Source: Methanolobus vulcani (GTDB lineage Archaea > Halobacteriota > Methanosarcinia > Methanosarcinales > Methanosarcinaceae). From it: 64,000 nt of DNA. Below are positions 29,730 to 39,880 of this stretch, piece after piece; positions within the stretch are counted from its first letter, which is position 1; each line of letters begins with the position of its first letter. Location: the NCBI RefSeq assembly GCF_006546655.1, contig NZ_VIAQ01000017.1:62001-126000 (forward strand), read 5' to 3'. The notes beneath the pieces are model-generated. The model had not been told where the DNA came from. It searched no databases and saw only the letters and a list, made by a program, of their open reading frames with translations. The translations under genes were made by a program, and so were the position numbers.

Positions 29730-32700
29730 AACAGAGAGCAGAAGGATTGAGAACAAAAGCACATAATTTTATCATAATTGGATTTTTGCTATTAATCCTT
29801 GTTTCTGAATGCAGTGCTTATCAGGAAAATGATAATGCTAAATACACCACTTCAATGGTATCAAATTTTAATCTTTCATCGATCATAGATGCTTTTCGTG
29901 CATACATTAATGTCGAAAATAAAAGCAATCAGGAACAAGATAATGTAAGCCAGTGGATTGAGATTTTTGAAGACAAAAATCAAAATGAAGATGAAAGATC
30001 CCGTGCTGCACACAAACTTGGGGAATCAGGAGATAGCAGAGCTGTAAAAACTTTTATCAAAATTATGGAAGACACAGGAGAATCTGCTCAAATAAGAGAG
30101 TATGCAATTGAAAATCTGGGAAAGGTTGGAAGTAAAAAACATACTAATATATTAATACAAAAGCTTGATGAAGATCCCCTTAGAGCAGGAGCAGCTGTTG
30201 CTCTGGGTAATCTGGGTGATAAAAAAGCAGTCAAGCCACTAATGGAAATAGTGGCAAATGAGAGTCAGCCGGAATATATGCGGGAGCATTCAATAGAATC
30301 ACTTGGAAAAATAGGGGATGAAAGAGCGGTTGAAGTGCTTATTGAATGCCTGAAGGATGACTCGCCGTATTATATAAAAGGTCAGGCTGCATGGGCCCTG
30401 GGAGAAATTGGTGATAAAAGAGCAATTGACCCTTTAACTGAGCTACTGGATACTGAGCATGAATTTGCAGTTACCAGTTCAGCCGAGGCTCTGGACAAAT
30501 TAGGAGCGCCGGTAGAAGAGATACTTCTTGAAAATATTCAAAATCGTAATACTGCTGTGCGGATTAACTCAATCTATGCACTACGTGCATTGGATGAACA
30601 GAGTGCTTATGATATAATTCTGGAAATTGCAGAGGACAAAACAGAAGATGAAGAGGTTAGAAGAGCAGCTATCTCAGCCCTTGGAAAAATAGGGGATGAA
30701 AATACCATTGTGCCTCTTGTTGAAATTCTGGAAAACAAGAATGAAAAAAGGATAATAAGAACCAGAATCCCACGGGCATTAATGAATATTGACGAAAAAA
30801 AGGCTGTTCAAATACTAATTAAGGAACTTGAAATAGAAGACGTGGAAATTCGATTAAGCATTCTGTCTGCATTCAGAGGGTCGGATAATGAGAATAAAGA
30901 GAATCTATCGGTAGCTATCGGACCGGTTAAATACGTTTTATTAAACGATGAAAAGTGGGCTGTGAGAAAAGAAGCTGCACAGATTCTTGCAGATATTGCC
31001 GGAGATGATGCGTCTGATACGCTACTACTGGCTTTGAATGATGAGGAACACGATGTCAGGTATGTTGCAGCAATGAACCTTGTCAACATAGCAGATGAGA
31101 ACTCAACAGAACCTCTGGTAAATGCCCTTAATAATGAAACAAATAATGGCATACGTCAGTATATAACATGTGCTCTTGTTCACACCAATGACAGCAGAGC
31201 AATACCAGCACTTATCCAGCTAATGCAGGATAAGGAAGAATACCTGAATGTGAGAATTAAGGCTGCAACGGGACTTGGAACCATGGGTAATAAAACGGCA
31301 ACCAAGCCCCTGATGGAGATACTTGACAACAGAGATGATTCGCCAGATATCAGAAACACAGCAGCACTTTCACTTGGACATCTTAAAGACCCCACAGCAA
31401 TCGAATTACTTACCAGGATTGCAAATGACAAAGAAGAGTATCCTGTCATCAGACAAAATACCCGGGAGGCACTAGAAAAAATCGAAGAAAACAGTTCTAT
31501 GATAATCAATGAATCTCAGGTAGTTAAAATGGGATTCGATGTTTCTTCGATTGTAGATTTTTTCCGCTCATTTATCCATACAGAAAGAAATGATAATGTA
31601 AGTCAGTGGATTGATGTTCTGGAAAACAAATCAGAAAGTGAAGATAATAGACAACATGCCGCCTACTTGCTTGGGGAATCAGGAGACAGCAGAGCTGCAA
31701 AACCATTCATAAAAATAATTGAAAATACAGAAGAACCAGATTCACTGCGTCAGTCGGTTACCAGATATTTTGGAAAAGTTGGAAATGAACAACATACCGA
31801 TATGGTAATAGAAATGCTGGATGATGACCTTCTCGATATCACAGCAGTTGTTTCCTTAGGTGATCTGGGAGATGAAAAAGCAGTTGAACCACTCATGGAT
31901 ATACTCGCAAATGAAAGCCAGTCAGAAAATATGCGGGGAGCGGCAGCAAAATCACTTGGACAGATTGGCGATGAAAGGGCAGTTGAATTGCTTATTGAAT
32001 GTCTGGAAAACGGACCATGGCAGATACAACCGGAAGTTGCCCGGGCTCTTGGAGATATCGGTGATAAAAGAGCAATTGAGCCTTTAACTAATCATCTGGA
32101 TGATGAGTATGAATTTGCAGTTATAAATTCAGCCGTATCTTTGGAAAAATTAGGAGCACCGGTAGAAGAGATGCTGATCGAAAATCTTGATCATCGGGAT
32201 GCTACGGTCAGAATCAATTCAATCCATGCACTTGGTTCTATTGAGAAAACAGATGTTTATGATATATTCCTTAACATTGCGCAAGACAGGACTGAAGAAG
32301 ATAAGGTGCGAAGAATTGCTATCATTGCACTTGGAAAATTAGGAAATGAAGATGCTATCAAACCTCTTGTTCAGATACTGGAAAATGAAGATGAAAGAAA
32401 GGATGTGAGAAAAAGCGTTCCGTGGGCACTAATGAGAATAGACGAAGAAAAAGCAGTTCAGATACTTCTGGATGAATTTGATATAGAAAATATGGAAGTT
32501 AGAGCAAGTATTGTTTCTTCATTTAGAGGAACAGAAGAAGAAAAGAAAAACCTATCAGTAGCAATCGAACCACTTGGTTATCTTTTACTGAACGACGAAG
32601 AATGGCCTGTGAGAAAACAAGCAGCAATCGCTCTGGGAGGTATAGCCGGAGAAAATGCATCAGATACTCTGGCACTGGCATTGAATGATGAAAATTCAGA

Positions 32701-34798
32701 AGTCAGGTCTGTTGCAGCAATGTATCTTTCCTATATGTCTGATGAGAACTCTATAGAATATCTGATAAATGCTCTGGCAAATGAAACAAACAAGTATACA
32801 CGTAGTGATCTGGCACGTGCACTTGGTCATACAAACGACAGCAGGGCAGTACCTACACTTGTACAGTTAATGCAAAATAAGGATGAATACCTGAATGTAA
32901 GAATCCATGCCACTGAAGAACTCGGAACCATAGCAAACAAAGATGCTACGGAGCCTTTGATGCAGGCACTTGAAAATAAAGAAGATTCACCGGACATCAG
33001 AAACGCAGCAGCAGTTTCACTGGGACAAATCAAAGATTCGACAGCAATTAAGCTGCTTACCGAGATTGCAGCTGATGAAAACGAGCATCCTGCTATCAGG
33101 CAAAGTTCGCAAGAGGCACTTGAGAAAATAGAAGAAAATAATTCTGCAATAAATGATGAATTGCAGGTAGTTAAAATGGGATTCGATATTTCATCGATTA
33201 TCGATGCATTTCAGACATTTATCCATCCAGAAAGAAATGACAACGTAAGCCAATGGATTGATATTCTGGATAATAAGTCTGAAAGTCAGGAAAACAAGTT
33301 TGATGCCGTGTACAAACTTGGCAAATCAGGAGACGGTAGAGCTTTAACTCCTTTTTTGAGAATAATGAAAGATACGGAAGAATCCGAGTCAATACGCCAT
33401 GCTGTTGCGTCAAATATTGGGAAGGTGGGAACTAAAAAGCAGACGGACATGTTGATAAAAATGCTGGATGATGATTTTTTTGATATCGCAGCGGTCGTTT
33501 CTTTAGGAGATCTTGGAGATGAAAAAGCAGTTGACCCACTTATGGATATACTCGCAAATGAAAGCGAATCAACGAATATGAGAGGAGCGGCAGCAAAATC
33601 ACTCGGAAAGATCGGAGATGAAAGGGCAGTTGAATTGCTAATTGAGTGCACAGAAAATGAATCCTGGCAAATACAAAACGAAGCTATCTGGGCGCTTGGG
33701 GAAATAGGAGATAAAAGAGCTATTGAACCTTTGACTGAGTTTATCGACGGTAAGGATGAATTCTTGCTTACCGATTCAGCCGAAGCCCTCATAAAACTGG
33801 GAGAGCCGGTGGGGGAGATGCTTATCGACAATCTTGACGAAAAAGATATAGAAGTCAGGGAAAACTCAATTACTACACTGGGTGTGATCAGAGAACAGAG
33901 TGCTTATAATAACCTTCTGGAAATTGCTGAGGATAATACGGAGGATTCAGAAATGCGGACACGCGCCATCTTTGCCCTCGGAAGACTGGGCAACAAAAAT
34001 GCCATAGAACCACTCACCAATATTCTGGAAAATGAAGAAGAAAAAATGAGTGTGCGAACCAGAGTCCCGAGATCATTATTGATGATCGATGAAGAAAAAG
34101 CCATTCCGATAATGATCAAAAACCTCGGCAGCAAGGATATGCAGGTACGCAAAAGTATTTTGTCTTCACTAAGTTCGTATGAAGAAGGGCAAAAGAGAAA
34201 TTCAGAACTATTTGAAGCAATCGGACGTCATTTATTATATGATGAAGATGGGGTTGTGAGAAGGCAAGCTGCAAGCACCCTGGAATCAATATACGGGAAA
34301 AATGCTTCCGGATTTTTAGCCCTTGCACTGGATGATGAACAATCTGATGTCAGGAACACTGCTGCTGCGAGACTTATGAATCATGCCGATAAAAATTCAA
34401 CCGAGCCTCTGATAAATGCCCTTAACAATGAAACCCGTGAGAATACACGTTATTATATGGTACGTGCGCTTGGCAATACAGGGGACAGCAGAGCAGTACC
34501 TGTTCTTGTGCAGATAATGCAGGACAGAGAAGAATACATAGATGTACGGATTGAAGCTGCAGAAGAACTTGGTATCATCGCAGATACGAATGCGACCATC
34601 CCCCTGATGCACATACTTGAGAATAAGGACGATTCACCCGAGCTAAGAAATACAGCAGCGATCTCACTTGGGAATCTCAAGGACCCAGAGGCATCCGAGG
34701 TTCTCAGCCGGGTTGCAGAGGATAATGCAGAATACCCCTACATCAAGTGGAGTGCAAAACAGTCACTTGAAAAGATACAGGAGGCAAACGCTTCCTGA
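29726..34798 (+). CDS. Exported giant HEAT-repeat protein, three tandem modules
   Basis: The 1690 residues begin with a signal-like hydrophobic stretch (FIIIGFLLLILVSECSA). After it come three long copies of one module of about 550 residues. Each opens with SSI-D-F (S)...NVSQWI-(E/D) and SGDSRA..PFIKI, and is filled by HEAT/PBS-lyase repeats of ~31 residues of the type AVALGNLGDKKAVKPLMEI and SLGKIGDERAVELLIECL. Spacing between equivalent codons is 1668 bases (modules 1-2) and 1647 bases (2-3), so the modules arose by tandem duplication. By length there are around fifty HEAT units. No C-terminal anchor is present. The solenoid probably serves protein binding outside the cell. Function unknown. 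Confidence 0.8.
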   Translation: MKQRAEGLRTKAHNFIIIGFLLLILVSECSAYQENDNAKYTTSMVSNFNLSSIIDAFRAYINVENKSNQEQDNVSQWIEIFEDKNQNEDERSRAAHKLGESGDSRAVKTFIKIMEDTGESAQIREYAIENLGKVGSKKHTNILIQKLDEDPLRAGAAVALGNLGDKKAVKPLMEIVANESQPEYMREHSIESLGKIGDERAVEVLIECLKDDSPYYIKGQAAWALGEIGDKRAIDPLTELLDTEHEFAVTSSAEALDKLGAPVEEILLENIQNRNTAVRINSIYALRALDEQSAYDIILEIAEDKTEDEEVRRAAISALGKIGDENTIVPLVEILENKNEKRIIRTRIPRALMNIDEKKAVQILIKELEIEDVEIRLSILSAFRGSDNENKENLSVAIGPVKYVLLNDEKWAVRKEAAQILADIAGDDASDTLLLALNDEEHDVRYVAAMNLVNIADENSTEPLVNALNNETNNGIRQYITCALVHTNDSRAIPALIQLMQDKEEYLNVRIKAATGLGTMGNKTATKPLMEILDNRDDSPDIRNTAALSLGHLKDPTAIELLTRIANDKEEYPVIRQNTREALEKIEENSSMIINESQVVKMGFDVSSIVDFFRSFIHTERNDNVSQWIDVLENKSESEDNRQHAAYLLGESGDSRAAKPFIKIIENTEEPDSLRQSVTRYFGKVGNEQHTDMVIEMLDDDLLDITAVVSLGDLGDEKAVEPLMDILANESQSENMRGAAAKSLGQIGDERAVELLIECLENGPWQIQPEVARALGDIGDKRAIEPLTNHLDDEYEFAVINSAVSLEKLGAPVEEMLIENLDHRDATVRINSIHALGSIEKTDVYDIFLNIAQDRTEEDKVRRIAIIALGKLGNEDAIKPLVQILENEDERKDVRKSVPWALMRIDEEKAVQILLDEFDIENMEVRASIVSSFRGTEEEKKNLSVAIEPLGYLLLNDEEWPVRKQAAIALGGIAGENASDTLALALNDENSEVRSVAAMYLSYMSDENSIEYLINALANETNKYTRSDLARALGHTNDSRAVPTLVQLMQNKDEYLNVRIHATEELGTIANKDATEPLMQALENKEDSPDIRNAAAVSLGQIKDSTAIKLLTEIAADENEHPAIRQSSQEALEKIEENNSAINDELQVVKMGFDISSIIDAFQTFIHPERNDNVSQWIDILDNKSESQENKFDAVYKLGKSGDGRALTPFLRIMKDTEESESIRHAVASNIGKVGTKKQTDMLIKMLDDDFFDIAAVVSLGDLGDEKAVDPLMDILANESESTNMRGAAAKSLGKIGDERAVELLIECTENESWQIQNEAIWALGEIGDKRAIEPLTEFIDGKDEFLLTDSAEALIKLGEPVGEMLIDNLDEKDIEVRENSITTLGVIREQSAYNNLLEIAEDNTEDSEMRTRAIFALGRLGNKNAIEPLTNILENEEEKMSVRTRVPRSLLMIDEEKAIPIMIKNLGSKDMQVRKSILSSLSSYEEGQKRNSELFEAIGRHLLYDEDGVVRRQAASTLESIYGKNASGFLALALDDEQSDVRNTAAARLMNHADKNSTEPLINALNNETRENTRYYMVRALGNTGDSRAVPVLVQIMQDREEYIDVRIEAAEELGIIADTNATIPLMHILENKDDSPELRNTAAISLGNLKDPEASEVLSRVAEDNAEYPYIKWSAKQSLEKIQEANAS
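29876..34798 (+). repeat. Three tandem ~1.65-kb intragenic modules
   Basis: Equivalent codons for the S-S-I-(I/V)-D motif lie at 29876, 31544 and 33191, and each module ends in A-LEKI-E. The bases have diverged more between modules 1 and 2 than between 2 and 3, as the retained VVKMGFD linker (from about 31520 and 33167) shows. This linker precedes only modules 2 and 3. Confidence 0.8.
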
Positions 34799-34830
34799 TA
34801 TCTTAAATTTAAATCGGATTACCTGATTTT

Positions 34831-36312
34831 CTAAAAATCATCGTCCTGGGCATAACTTCTTCCCAGTTTCAGGGCAAGTTCCGCTTTTTTGAGTTCCTGC
34901 CCAAGATAAGCAGCATGCTCCATCCTGGAAACCAGTTCCATTTTCAGAATTGTGTCCATGACTTCCCTTGCAGTTTTTCCGACAATCGAAACATTGTCAT
35001 GTTCAGCAAGGATGCTGCCATCTTTCATTCCAAAACGATCAGGAATTATACTTATCCTGATGCTGCCTTTTGGATCAACAATCCACATCTTACTCTTTTC
35101 TGCACTTACAAATGTTTCAGGCAGAACAGAATCCGTTCGTCTTCTTTTCTCTTTGATCTCTATCAGGTCGATTCCAAGATCCTTTGGTGAACTTTCACGC
35201 TCTTTTGCCAGCATCATCATCTGGGATGCTCTTTTTAGCTCACTTATGGAACCCTGGGTCTTGTTACTGTATTCCGGAGTAAAGAGAATACTTGCTCCTA
35301 CATCTGCGCCGATTCCACAGAGAGTTGCATTGACACCGGTGGAATCAGCATCAATAAGTTCTGTAACATTGCCTATTCCATAGAAAACCGGGATATCAGG
35401 GTTCTTTTCATGGAATTCCATATACCTTACAATAGAACCGGCAATTCCATGACCTATTGGGTCAAGAACGGGGTCAGCAATTAATTTCTTAATGCCAGCT
35501 TTGCGGGCAAGTTCAATGTTATTCATCAAACTGTCATAACCCTCGCCCTGATCGGGTATCACAACCGCAGGAATATCATGGGTGGCAATTTCAGAAGCGA
35601 TCTCTGCAATATTACCACTATCTAAGCTGAGCACCATATCAATTCCACAATTGAGGGCTTCTCTGATAAGTACAGGATCAAGAGTATCAATACTTACCGG
35701 AAGAACGGTGGTTTTGCGAGCAATACTGATAGCTCGTTTCACATTATCAGGAGTTGCGTGCAGGGATGCACCAAGGTCAATCATGTCAGCTCCCTTCATT
35801 TCAAAACTGCGGATTCGCAATTCAAGTGCTTCAGATTCAAGTCCTGTGGCATCAACCACCTCTGAAAGCACTTTCATACGGGACTCATCACCAATCTTCA
35901 TTCCCCTCAGTTGAAGCAGACAACTGGCAGCATCCTCTAGCTCCTCAACTTTTTCAATAGCCATGGCACGCCTTACATCTGCCAGAAGCTCACAGGCAGG
36001 GACTTCTGTTGAGAATTCCATATTTTCTGCAACCGGTAGAATAAAACCAAGATCATAGGCATGTTTTGGACCAAGCCTTATTTTACATCCAAGTTCCTCT
36101 TCTGCCTTTTCAAAATTACCGGAAACAAGGCCAGGAACGAATATCAAATCATAATTGAAAACAGGAATTTGTTCTTTGATCGCGGCAAGCAGTTTACGAG
36201 GAGTAATGAATGCGGCAACCTGAGTGTCAGCAACAACAACATCTGCGTGGTCACCAATTGCATTCCTTACAGTCTGTTCAGCAAGTCTGCCCGTAGCTAT
36301 CAGTATTTTCAT
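34831..36312 (-). CDS. Dihydropteroate synthase-like protein (TIGR00284/DUF6513 family)
   Basis: This 493-residue protein has an N-terminal domain beginning MKILIATGRLAEQTVRNAI and a C-terminal dihydropteroate synthase-like TIM barrel. The barrel shows FEMKGADMIDLGASLHATPDN, TTVLPVSIDTLDPVLIREALNCGIDMVLSLD, GIKKLIADPVLDPIGHG and FYGIGNVTELIDADSTGVNATL. Such proteins are characteristic of methanogens and may join the pterin to its arylamine in tetrahydromethanopterin synthesis, or perform a related condensation; that role is not established by sequence. The ATG at 36312 is chosen because the conserved region starts there; no ribosome site is evident. It converges with the HEAT gene. Confidence 0.8.
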   Translation of the reverse strand: MKILIATGRLAEQTVRNAIGDHADVVVADTQVAAFITPRKLLAAIKEQIPVFNYDLIFVPGLVSGNFEKAEEELGCKIRLGPKHAYDLGFILPVAENMEFSTEVPACELLADVRRAMAIEKVEELEDAASCLLQLRGMKIGDESRMKVLSEVVDATGLESEALELRIRSFEMKGADMIDLGASLHATPDNVKRAISIARKTTVLPVSIDTLDPVLIREALNCGIDMVLSLDSGNIAEIASEIATHDIPAVVIPDQGEGYDSLMNNIELARKAGIKKLIADPVLDPIGHGIAGSIVRYMEFHEKNPDIPVFYGIGNVTELIDADSTGVNATLCGIGADVGASILFTPEYSNKTQGSISELKRASQMMMLAKERESSPKDLGIDLIEIKEKRRRTDSVLPETFVSAEKSKMWIVDPKGSIRISIIPDRFGMKDGSILAEHDNVSIVGKTAREVMDTILKMELVSRMEHAAYLGQELKKAELALKLGRSYAQDDDF

Positions 36313-36420
36313 GAATGGAAATAGCAGTGAAAGTAAAAAAGAATATCTGCCAATTTTAAAATCCATTTAGGAAAAATTAGCAGATCCGGCTTAATGCCGG
36401 ACTGGTACTGATTAAATCAA

Positions 36421-37626
36421 TCAGTGAATAATGTCAATGATCGATCCGCCGTTGCCCCTGGACTGAATTGGTTCAACAACTGAACGGCTGACCTTGTTCA
36501 CAGATGTGCTTGCACGTCTGTATGCACGTGGTGCCTCTGCCTGAGCAGGTTCACGTGCACTCTCGTATGATACACTACTGCACTGTGGATGCCCGAGGAT
36601 CTGTGCTGACTGGACACCTGTCATGATAGCCATTACACGTACTCTGCCTTCATACTCAGGAGTGATACGTGCTCCCCAGATAACATTTGCACTGGATGAA
36701 AGCTCGTATGTGAGTGAAGCAGCAATCTCTTCAGCCTCTTTAAGACTAAGGTCTGGTCCACCGGTGATGTGTACAAGACTGCCTGTTGCGCCTCTGTAGT
36801 CCACATCAAGAAGTGGGTGGTTAAGTGCTGCACGAACTACATCATCGCTCTTGTCCTGGTTCTTGCTTTCACCAACAAGCATTACTGCAACGCCGCCGCA
36901 TCCCATGATAGCTCTGATGTCAGCGTAGTCGATGTTGATAAGTGAAGGCTGTGTGATTGTTTCTGTGATTCCCTTTACAGTCTCGGAAATGATCTGGTCC
37001 ATTACTGAGAATGCCTGATCGATTGGGAGATTTGGTACATACTCAAGGAGTCTGTTGTTGTCAAGCACAATAACTGTGTCTGCAGCGCGGCGGAACTCTT
37101 CAAGTCCTTCCTCTGCCTTGACTGCTCTTGCCCTTTCAACTCTGAAAGGACTGGAGACCATACCTACGACAATTGCACCCTGTTCCTTTGCGATTTCAGC
37201 TACTACAGGAGCGACACCAGTACCGGTTCCTCCTCCCATACCTGCTGTAACGAAAACAAGGTCTGCATTCTTGAATATCTCTTCAAGGGTGCCACGGGCA
37301 AGTTCTGCTGCCTTTGCACCAACTTCCGGGTATCCTCCTGCACCAAGACCGCGGGTAAGTGTCTTGCCCACGAGAATCTTCTTGTCTGCACGAATGAGGT
37401 CAAGGTGTTGCTTGTCAGTGTTGATAGCTACTGTTTCAGCACCCTCAATACCCATATTGTAAAGTCTGTTAATAGTGTTATTACCTGCACCACCGCATCC
37501 AACGATCATAATCCTTGGCTGGCCAAGAATATCAAACTGATCATCGTTTATTGCAATTGACTGGCGGTACGCTTTCTCTTTCTCTGTGTGTTTTAACGCT
37601 TCCTGAACTATTGACTGCACTTTCAT
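36421..37626 (-). CDS. ftsZ: Cell division protein FtsZ
   Basis: In this 401-residue tubulin-like GTPase the nucleotide-binding [17 protein letters not shown] lies near residue 40, and the tubulin signature GGGTGTG at 131-137. The T7-loop region ([17 protein letters not shown]) and a C-terminal tail with a final GGSIIDIIH are present. The N-terminal ~35-residue extension is typical of archaeal FtsZ. It polymerises at the division site. Transcribed alone on the minus strand, with a tandem ATCAACGTTT repeat about 75 bases upstream. Confidence 0.96.
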   Translation of the reverse strand: MKVQSIVQEALKHTEKEKAYRQSIAINDDQFDILGQPRIMIVGCGGAGNNTINRLYNMGIEGAETVAINTDKQHLDLIRADKKILVGKTLTRGLGAGGYPEVGAKAAELARGTLEEIFKNADLVFVTAGMGGGTGTGVAPVVAEIAKEQGAIVVGMVSSPFRVERARAVKAEEGLEEFRRAADTVIVLDNNRLLEYVPNLPIDQAFSVMDQIISETVKGITETITQPSLINIDYADIRAIMGCGGVAVMLVGESKNQDKSDDVVRAALNHPLLDVDYRGATGSLVHITGGPDLSLKEAEEIAASLTYELSSSANVIWGARITPEYEGRVRVMAIMTGVQSAQILGHPQCSSVSYESAREPAQAEAPRAYRRASTSVNKVSRSVVEPIQSRGNGGSIIDIIH

Positions 37627-38101
37627 CCCCTCACGGATTTAGTAACATTACGGTATAGTGTTCTGGTTTTTAGTTGTTGCTCGAATTTTACTGTAACCAT
37701 TCATCAACGTTTATCAACGTTTTGTAATTCTGTAATTGCTATATTTCCCTTATTGTTTTTATACTTATCCTTTTATGCAAGTTTGAAACATTTTACAAAA
37801 AAGGACCCGGAAAGCTGGCAAACAGTAAATAGTACATTTGAGTCAGAAACTATATAAAATTAACCTGCTTAATTTTTATATTTACGAACTGCATAAAAAT
37901 AGTAAGACCAGTTATTCCAGAATATTTTACCCAATATCTGCCCAATCTATTATATACCATTTTTATCATTTATATGATAAAGATATATACCTCGTAAAAA
38001 GAATTAAGAAACAAACCTATCTTGAAAAATCATCTGATAGATTATCTTAAAAATAACCAATTATCGCTTCAACCGAAAACACCAAACGCCGGAGACTTTT
38101 T
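37627..38101. other. Divergent intergenic region upstream of ftsZ
   Basis: These 475 AT-rich bases lie between ftsZ (minus) and the site-2 protease (plus). They contain a tandem direct repeat of ATCAACGTTT (37703-37722), each with an AACGTT palindrome, and an inverted repeat TTTATCAT/ATGATAAA at 37962-37981. A 70-codon open frame at 37838-38050 has no family pattern and is probably chance. Confidence 0.5.
37703..37722. repeat. Tandem 10-bp direct repeat upstream of ftsZ
   Basis: ATCAACGTTT occurs twice end to end. Each copy includes the palindrome AACGTT. Its position about 75-95 bases before the ftsZ start suggests a regulator site. Confidence 0.4.
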
Positions 38102-39838
38102 TTGGACGGAATACACATTGCAATTGCAATTCTTTTGCTTTACTGGATCGTTGTAATAATACTTGACAGGAAAGGAATACTTGAAAAATACAATATCAGC
38201 ACCTACGGTCCTGTTCTTATGATAAGGACTACAAAAGGACTGAAATTACTTGACAAGCTGGCCATACCTAAAAAAGCATGGAGAATCTATGCGGATATTG
38301 GTATCAGACTGATGTTTGTAGGAATGATAGCAATGCTGTTTGTTGTTATCCTTTCAGACCTTGCGATGATTGCATCGTATGAAGCTAACACAATGCCGGA
38401 GCCTAGTAAATTCAACGAAGCAAGGAATATATTCCTCATACCCGGTGTCAATGAGTTCATTCCCTTAACATGGGGTGCCATTGCACTACTCGTCACCCTT
38501 GTTGTCCATGAATTTTCACACGCAATATTATGCAGAGTGGAAGATATCAGGGTCAAATCCATGGGTATCCTGCTTGCTGTTGTCCCTATTGGTGGTTTTG
38601 CAGAACCTGATGACGAAGAGCTTTTCGGAAAGCGGGAAGAAGAGCTTAATGATGAGAACGATCCTTATGGGGACCGGCGCCTTGGAATAATAATAGACAA
38701 GAAGAGCGAAGAAAAGACAATTGTCAAAACCGATGAAAAGGTAGCCACCCGCACCCAGAGAGCAAGAATACTTGCCGCAGGTGTTATGGCAAACTTCGTG
38801 GTGGCTTTTCTGGCTTTTGCACTGCTTTTCGGACCAGTACTCGGTTCACTTGCACCTCTTGGAGATACAATGGTTGTGGGCGTTTCAGAGGATGGTCCGG
38901 CATATTCAGCTGGAATCCGTGAAGATATGATTATAACACAACTGGACGATACAAGCATCAACAACGTCAATGAAATGCTTGATTATCTTGATGGACTTGA
39001 GGCGGGAACTTCGGTGACGGTTTATGCGTCCACTGACCGTGAGATATCAAGTTACCAGCTTGAAGTTACAGATACAGATATTGACCCTGAAGGAGTTCTT
39101 ATCCAGAGCATAGTTGAGAACACACCTGCGGAAGCGGCAGGAATAGAAGCCGGCACACACATACTGTACCTTGACGGAAACCCAATTTATACCTATACTG
39201 ATTTCAGTGAAGTCCTGAGTGAGAGTACCCCCGGACAGGAAATCTCAGCTGTTGTTGAAAACGACGAAGGAGAAACAACTGAATATATGGTCACGCTCGC
39301 AGAACATCCTGATTATGAAGGAAGGGGCTTCCTTGGAGTTACAACAACATCCGGAGGAAATGTCGCAACATCACTTGGTTTCTCTGTGGGCGAATATCCG
39401 GCAGCAGAATATCTTGAATTACTGAAGGGTATTCCGGGCATGCTTGGAGGAGTTGCAGGATGGTACATTATTCTTGTACTTCCAATTAGCGGATTTGCAG
39501 GTGAAGGATTCCCTGGTTTCAGTGAAACACTTTCCCAGTTCTACGTGCCTGTTGGATGGGCAGAACCTTTCGGAATAGGAATATTCTGGCTTGCAAACAC
39601 ACTCCTGTGGGTTGGATGGCTTAACTTCTATGTGGGTCTGTTCAATTGTCTCCCTGCTGTACCTCTTGACGGAGGACATGTTTTCAGGGATTCCATAAAT
39701 GCTTTCATTTACAAGGTCACAGGAAATGAGGAAAAAGCGGAAAATGTGTCAGCATTAATAACAGCCACATTCGCAATGATGATATTATTATCATTCATCT
39801 TCATGGTAATAGGACCATACCTTGTATACGGCTTCTAA
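38102..39838 (+). CDS. Site-2 protease (M50 family) with PDZ domains
   Basis: This 578-residue membrane metalloprotease has the zinc motif HEFSH (136-140) in a hydrophobic helix, and the third metal ligand in NCLPAVPLDGGH near residue 520. Two PDZ-like domains lie between them (GVSEDGPAYSAGIREDMIITQLDD, then VENTPAEAAGIEAGTHILYLDG). It cleaves membrane-anchored substrates within the bilayer. A TTG start at 38102 is supported by CGGAG eight bases upstream. Archaeal members may take part in envelope stress or membrane regulator control. The substrate is unknown, although the membrane-anchored winged-helix protein at 28.3 kb is one conceivable type. Confidence 0.9.
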   Translation: MDGIHIAIAILLLYWIVVIILDRKGILEKYNISTYGPVLMIRTTKGLKLLDKLAIPKKAWRIYADIGIRLMFVGMIAMLFVVILSDLAMIASYEANTMPEPSKFNEARNIFLIPGVNEFIPLTWGAIALLVTLVVHEFSHAILCRVEDIRVKSMGILLAVVPIGGFAEPDDEELFGKREEELNDENDPYGDRRLGIIIDKKSEEKTIVKTDEKVATRTQRARILAAGVMANFVVAFLAFALLFGPVLGSLAPLGDTMVVGVSEDGPAYSAGIREDMIITQLDDTSINNVNEMLDYLDGLEAGTSVTVYASTDREISSYQLEVTDTDIDPEGVLIQSIVENTPAEAAGIEAGTHILYLDGNPIYTYTDFSEVLSESTPGQEISAVVENDEGETTEYMVTLAEHPDYEGRGFLGVTTTSGGNVATSLGFSVGEYPAAEYLELLKGIPGMLGGVAGWYIILVLPISGFAGEGFPGFSETLSQFYVPVGWAEPFGIGIFWLANTLLWVGWLNFYVGLFNCLPAVPLDGGHVFRDSINAFIYKVTGNEEKAENVSALITATFAMMILLSFIFMVIGPYLVYGF

Positions 39839-39880
39839 GACTGGAAAAACGCAGTATGAATGCATAAACAGGGAACTCAC

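Noticed and set aside
33286-33831. 181-codon minus-strand frame in the HEAT gene, and similar ones at 30808 and 31180
   Set aside because: The repeats of the HEAT gene give the same antisense open frames again and again; low-complexity Ser/Ile translation.
29876-34798. CRISPR-like or mobile repeat array
   Set aside because: The repeats are long, protein-coding and divergent, with HEAT periodicity, not short identical repeats with spacers. No CRISPR array was seen anywhere in the window.
37838-38050. 70-codon open frame between ftsZ and the site-2 protease
   Set aside because: AT-rich translation dominated by Tyr, Lys and Ile, no family, no clear ribosome site.
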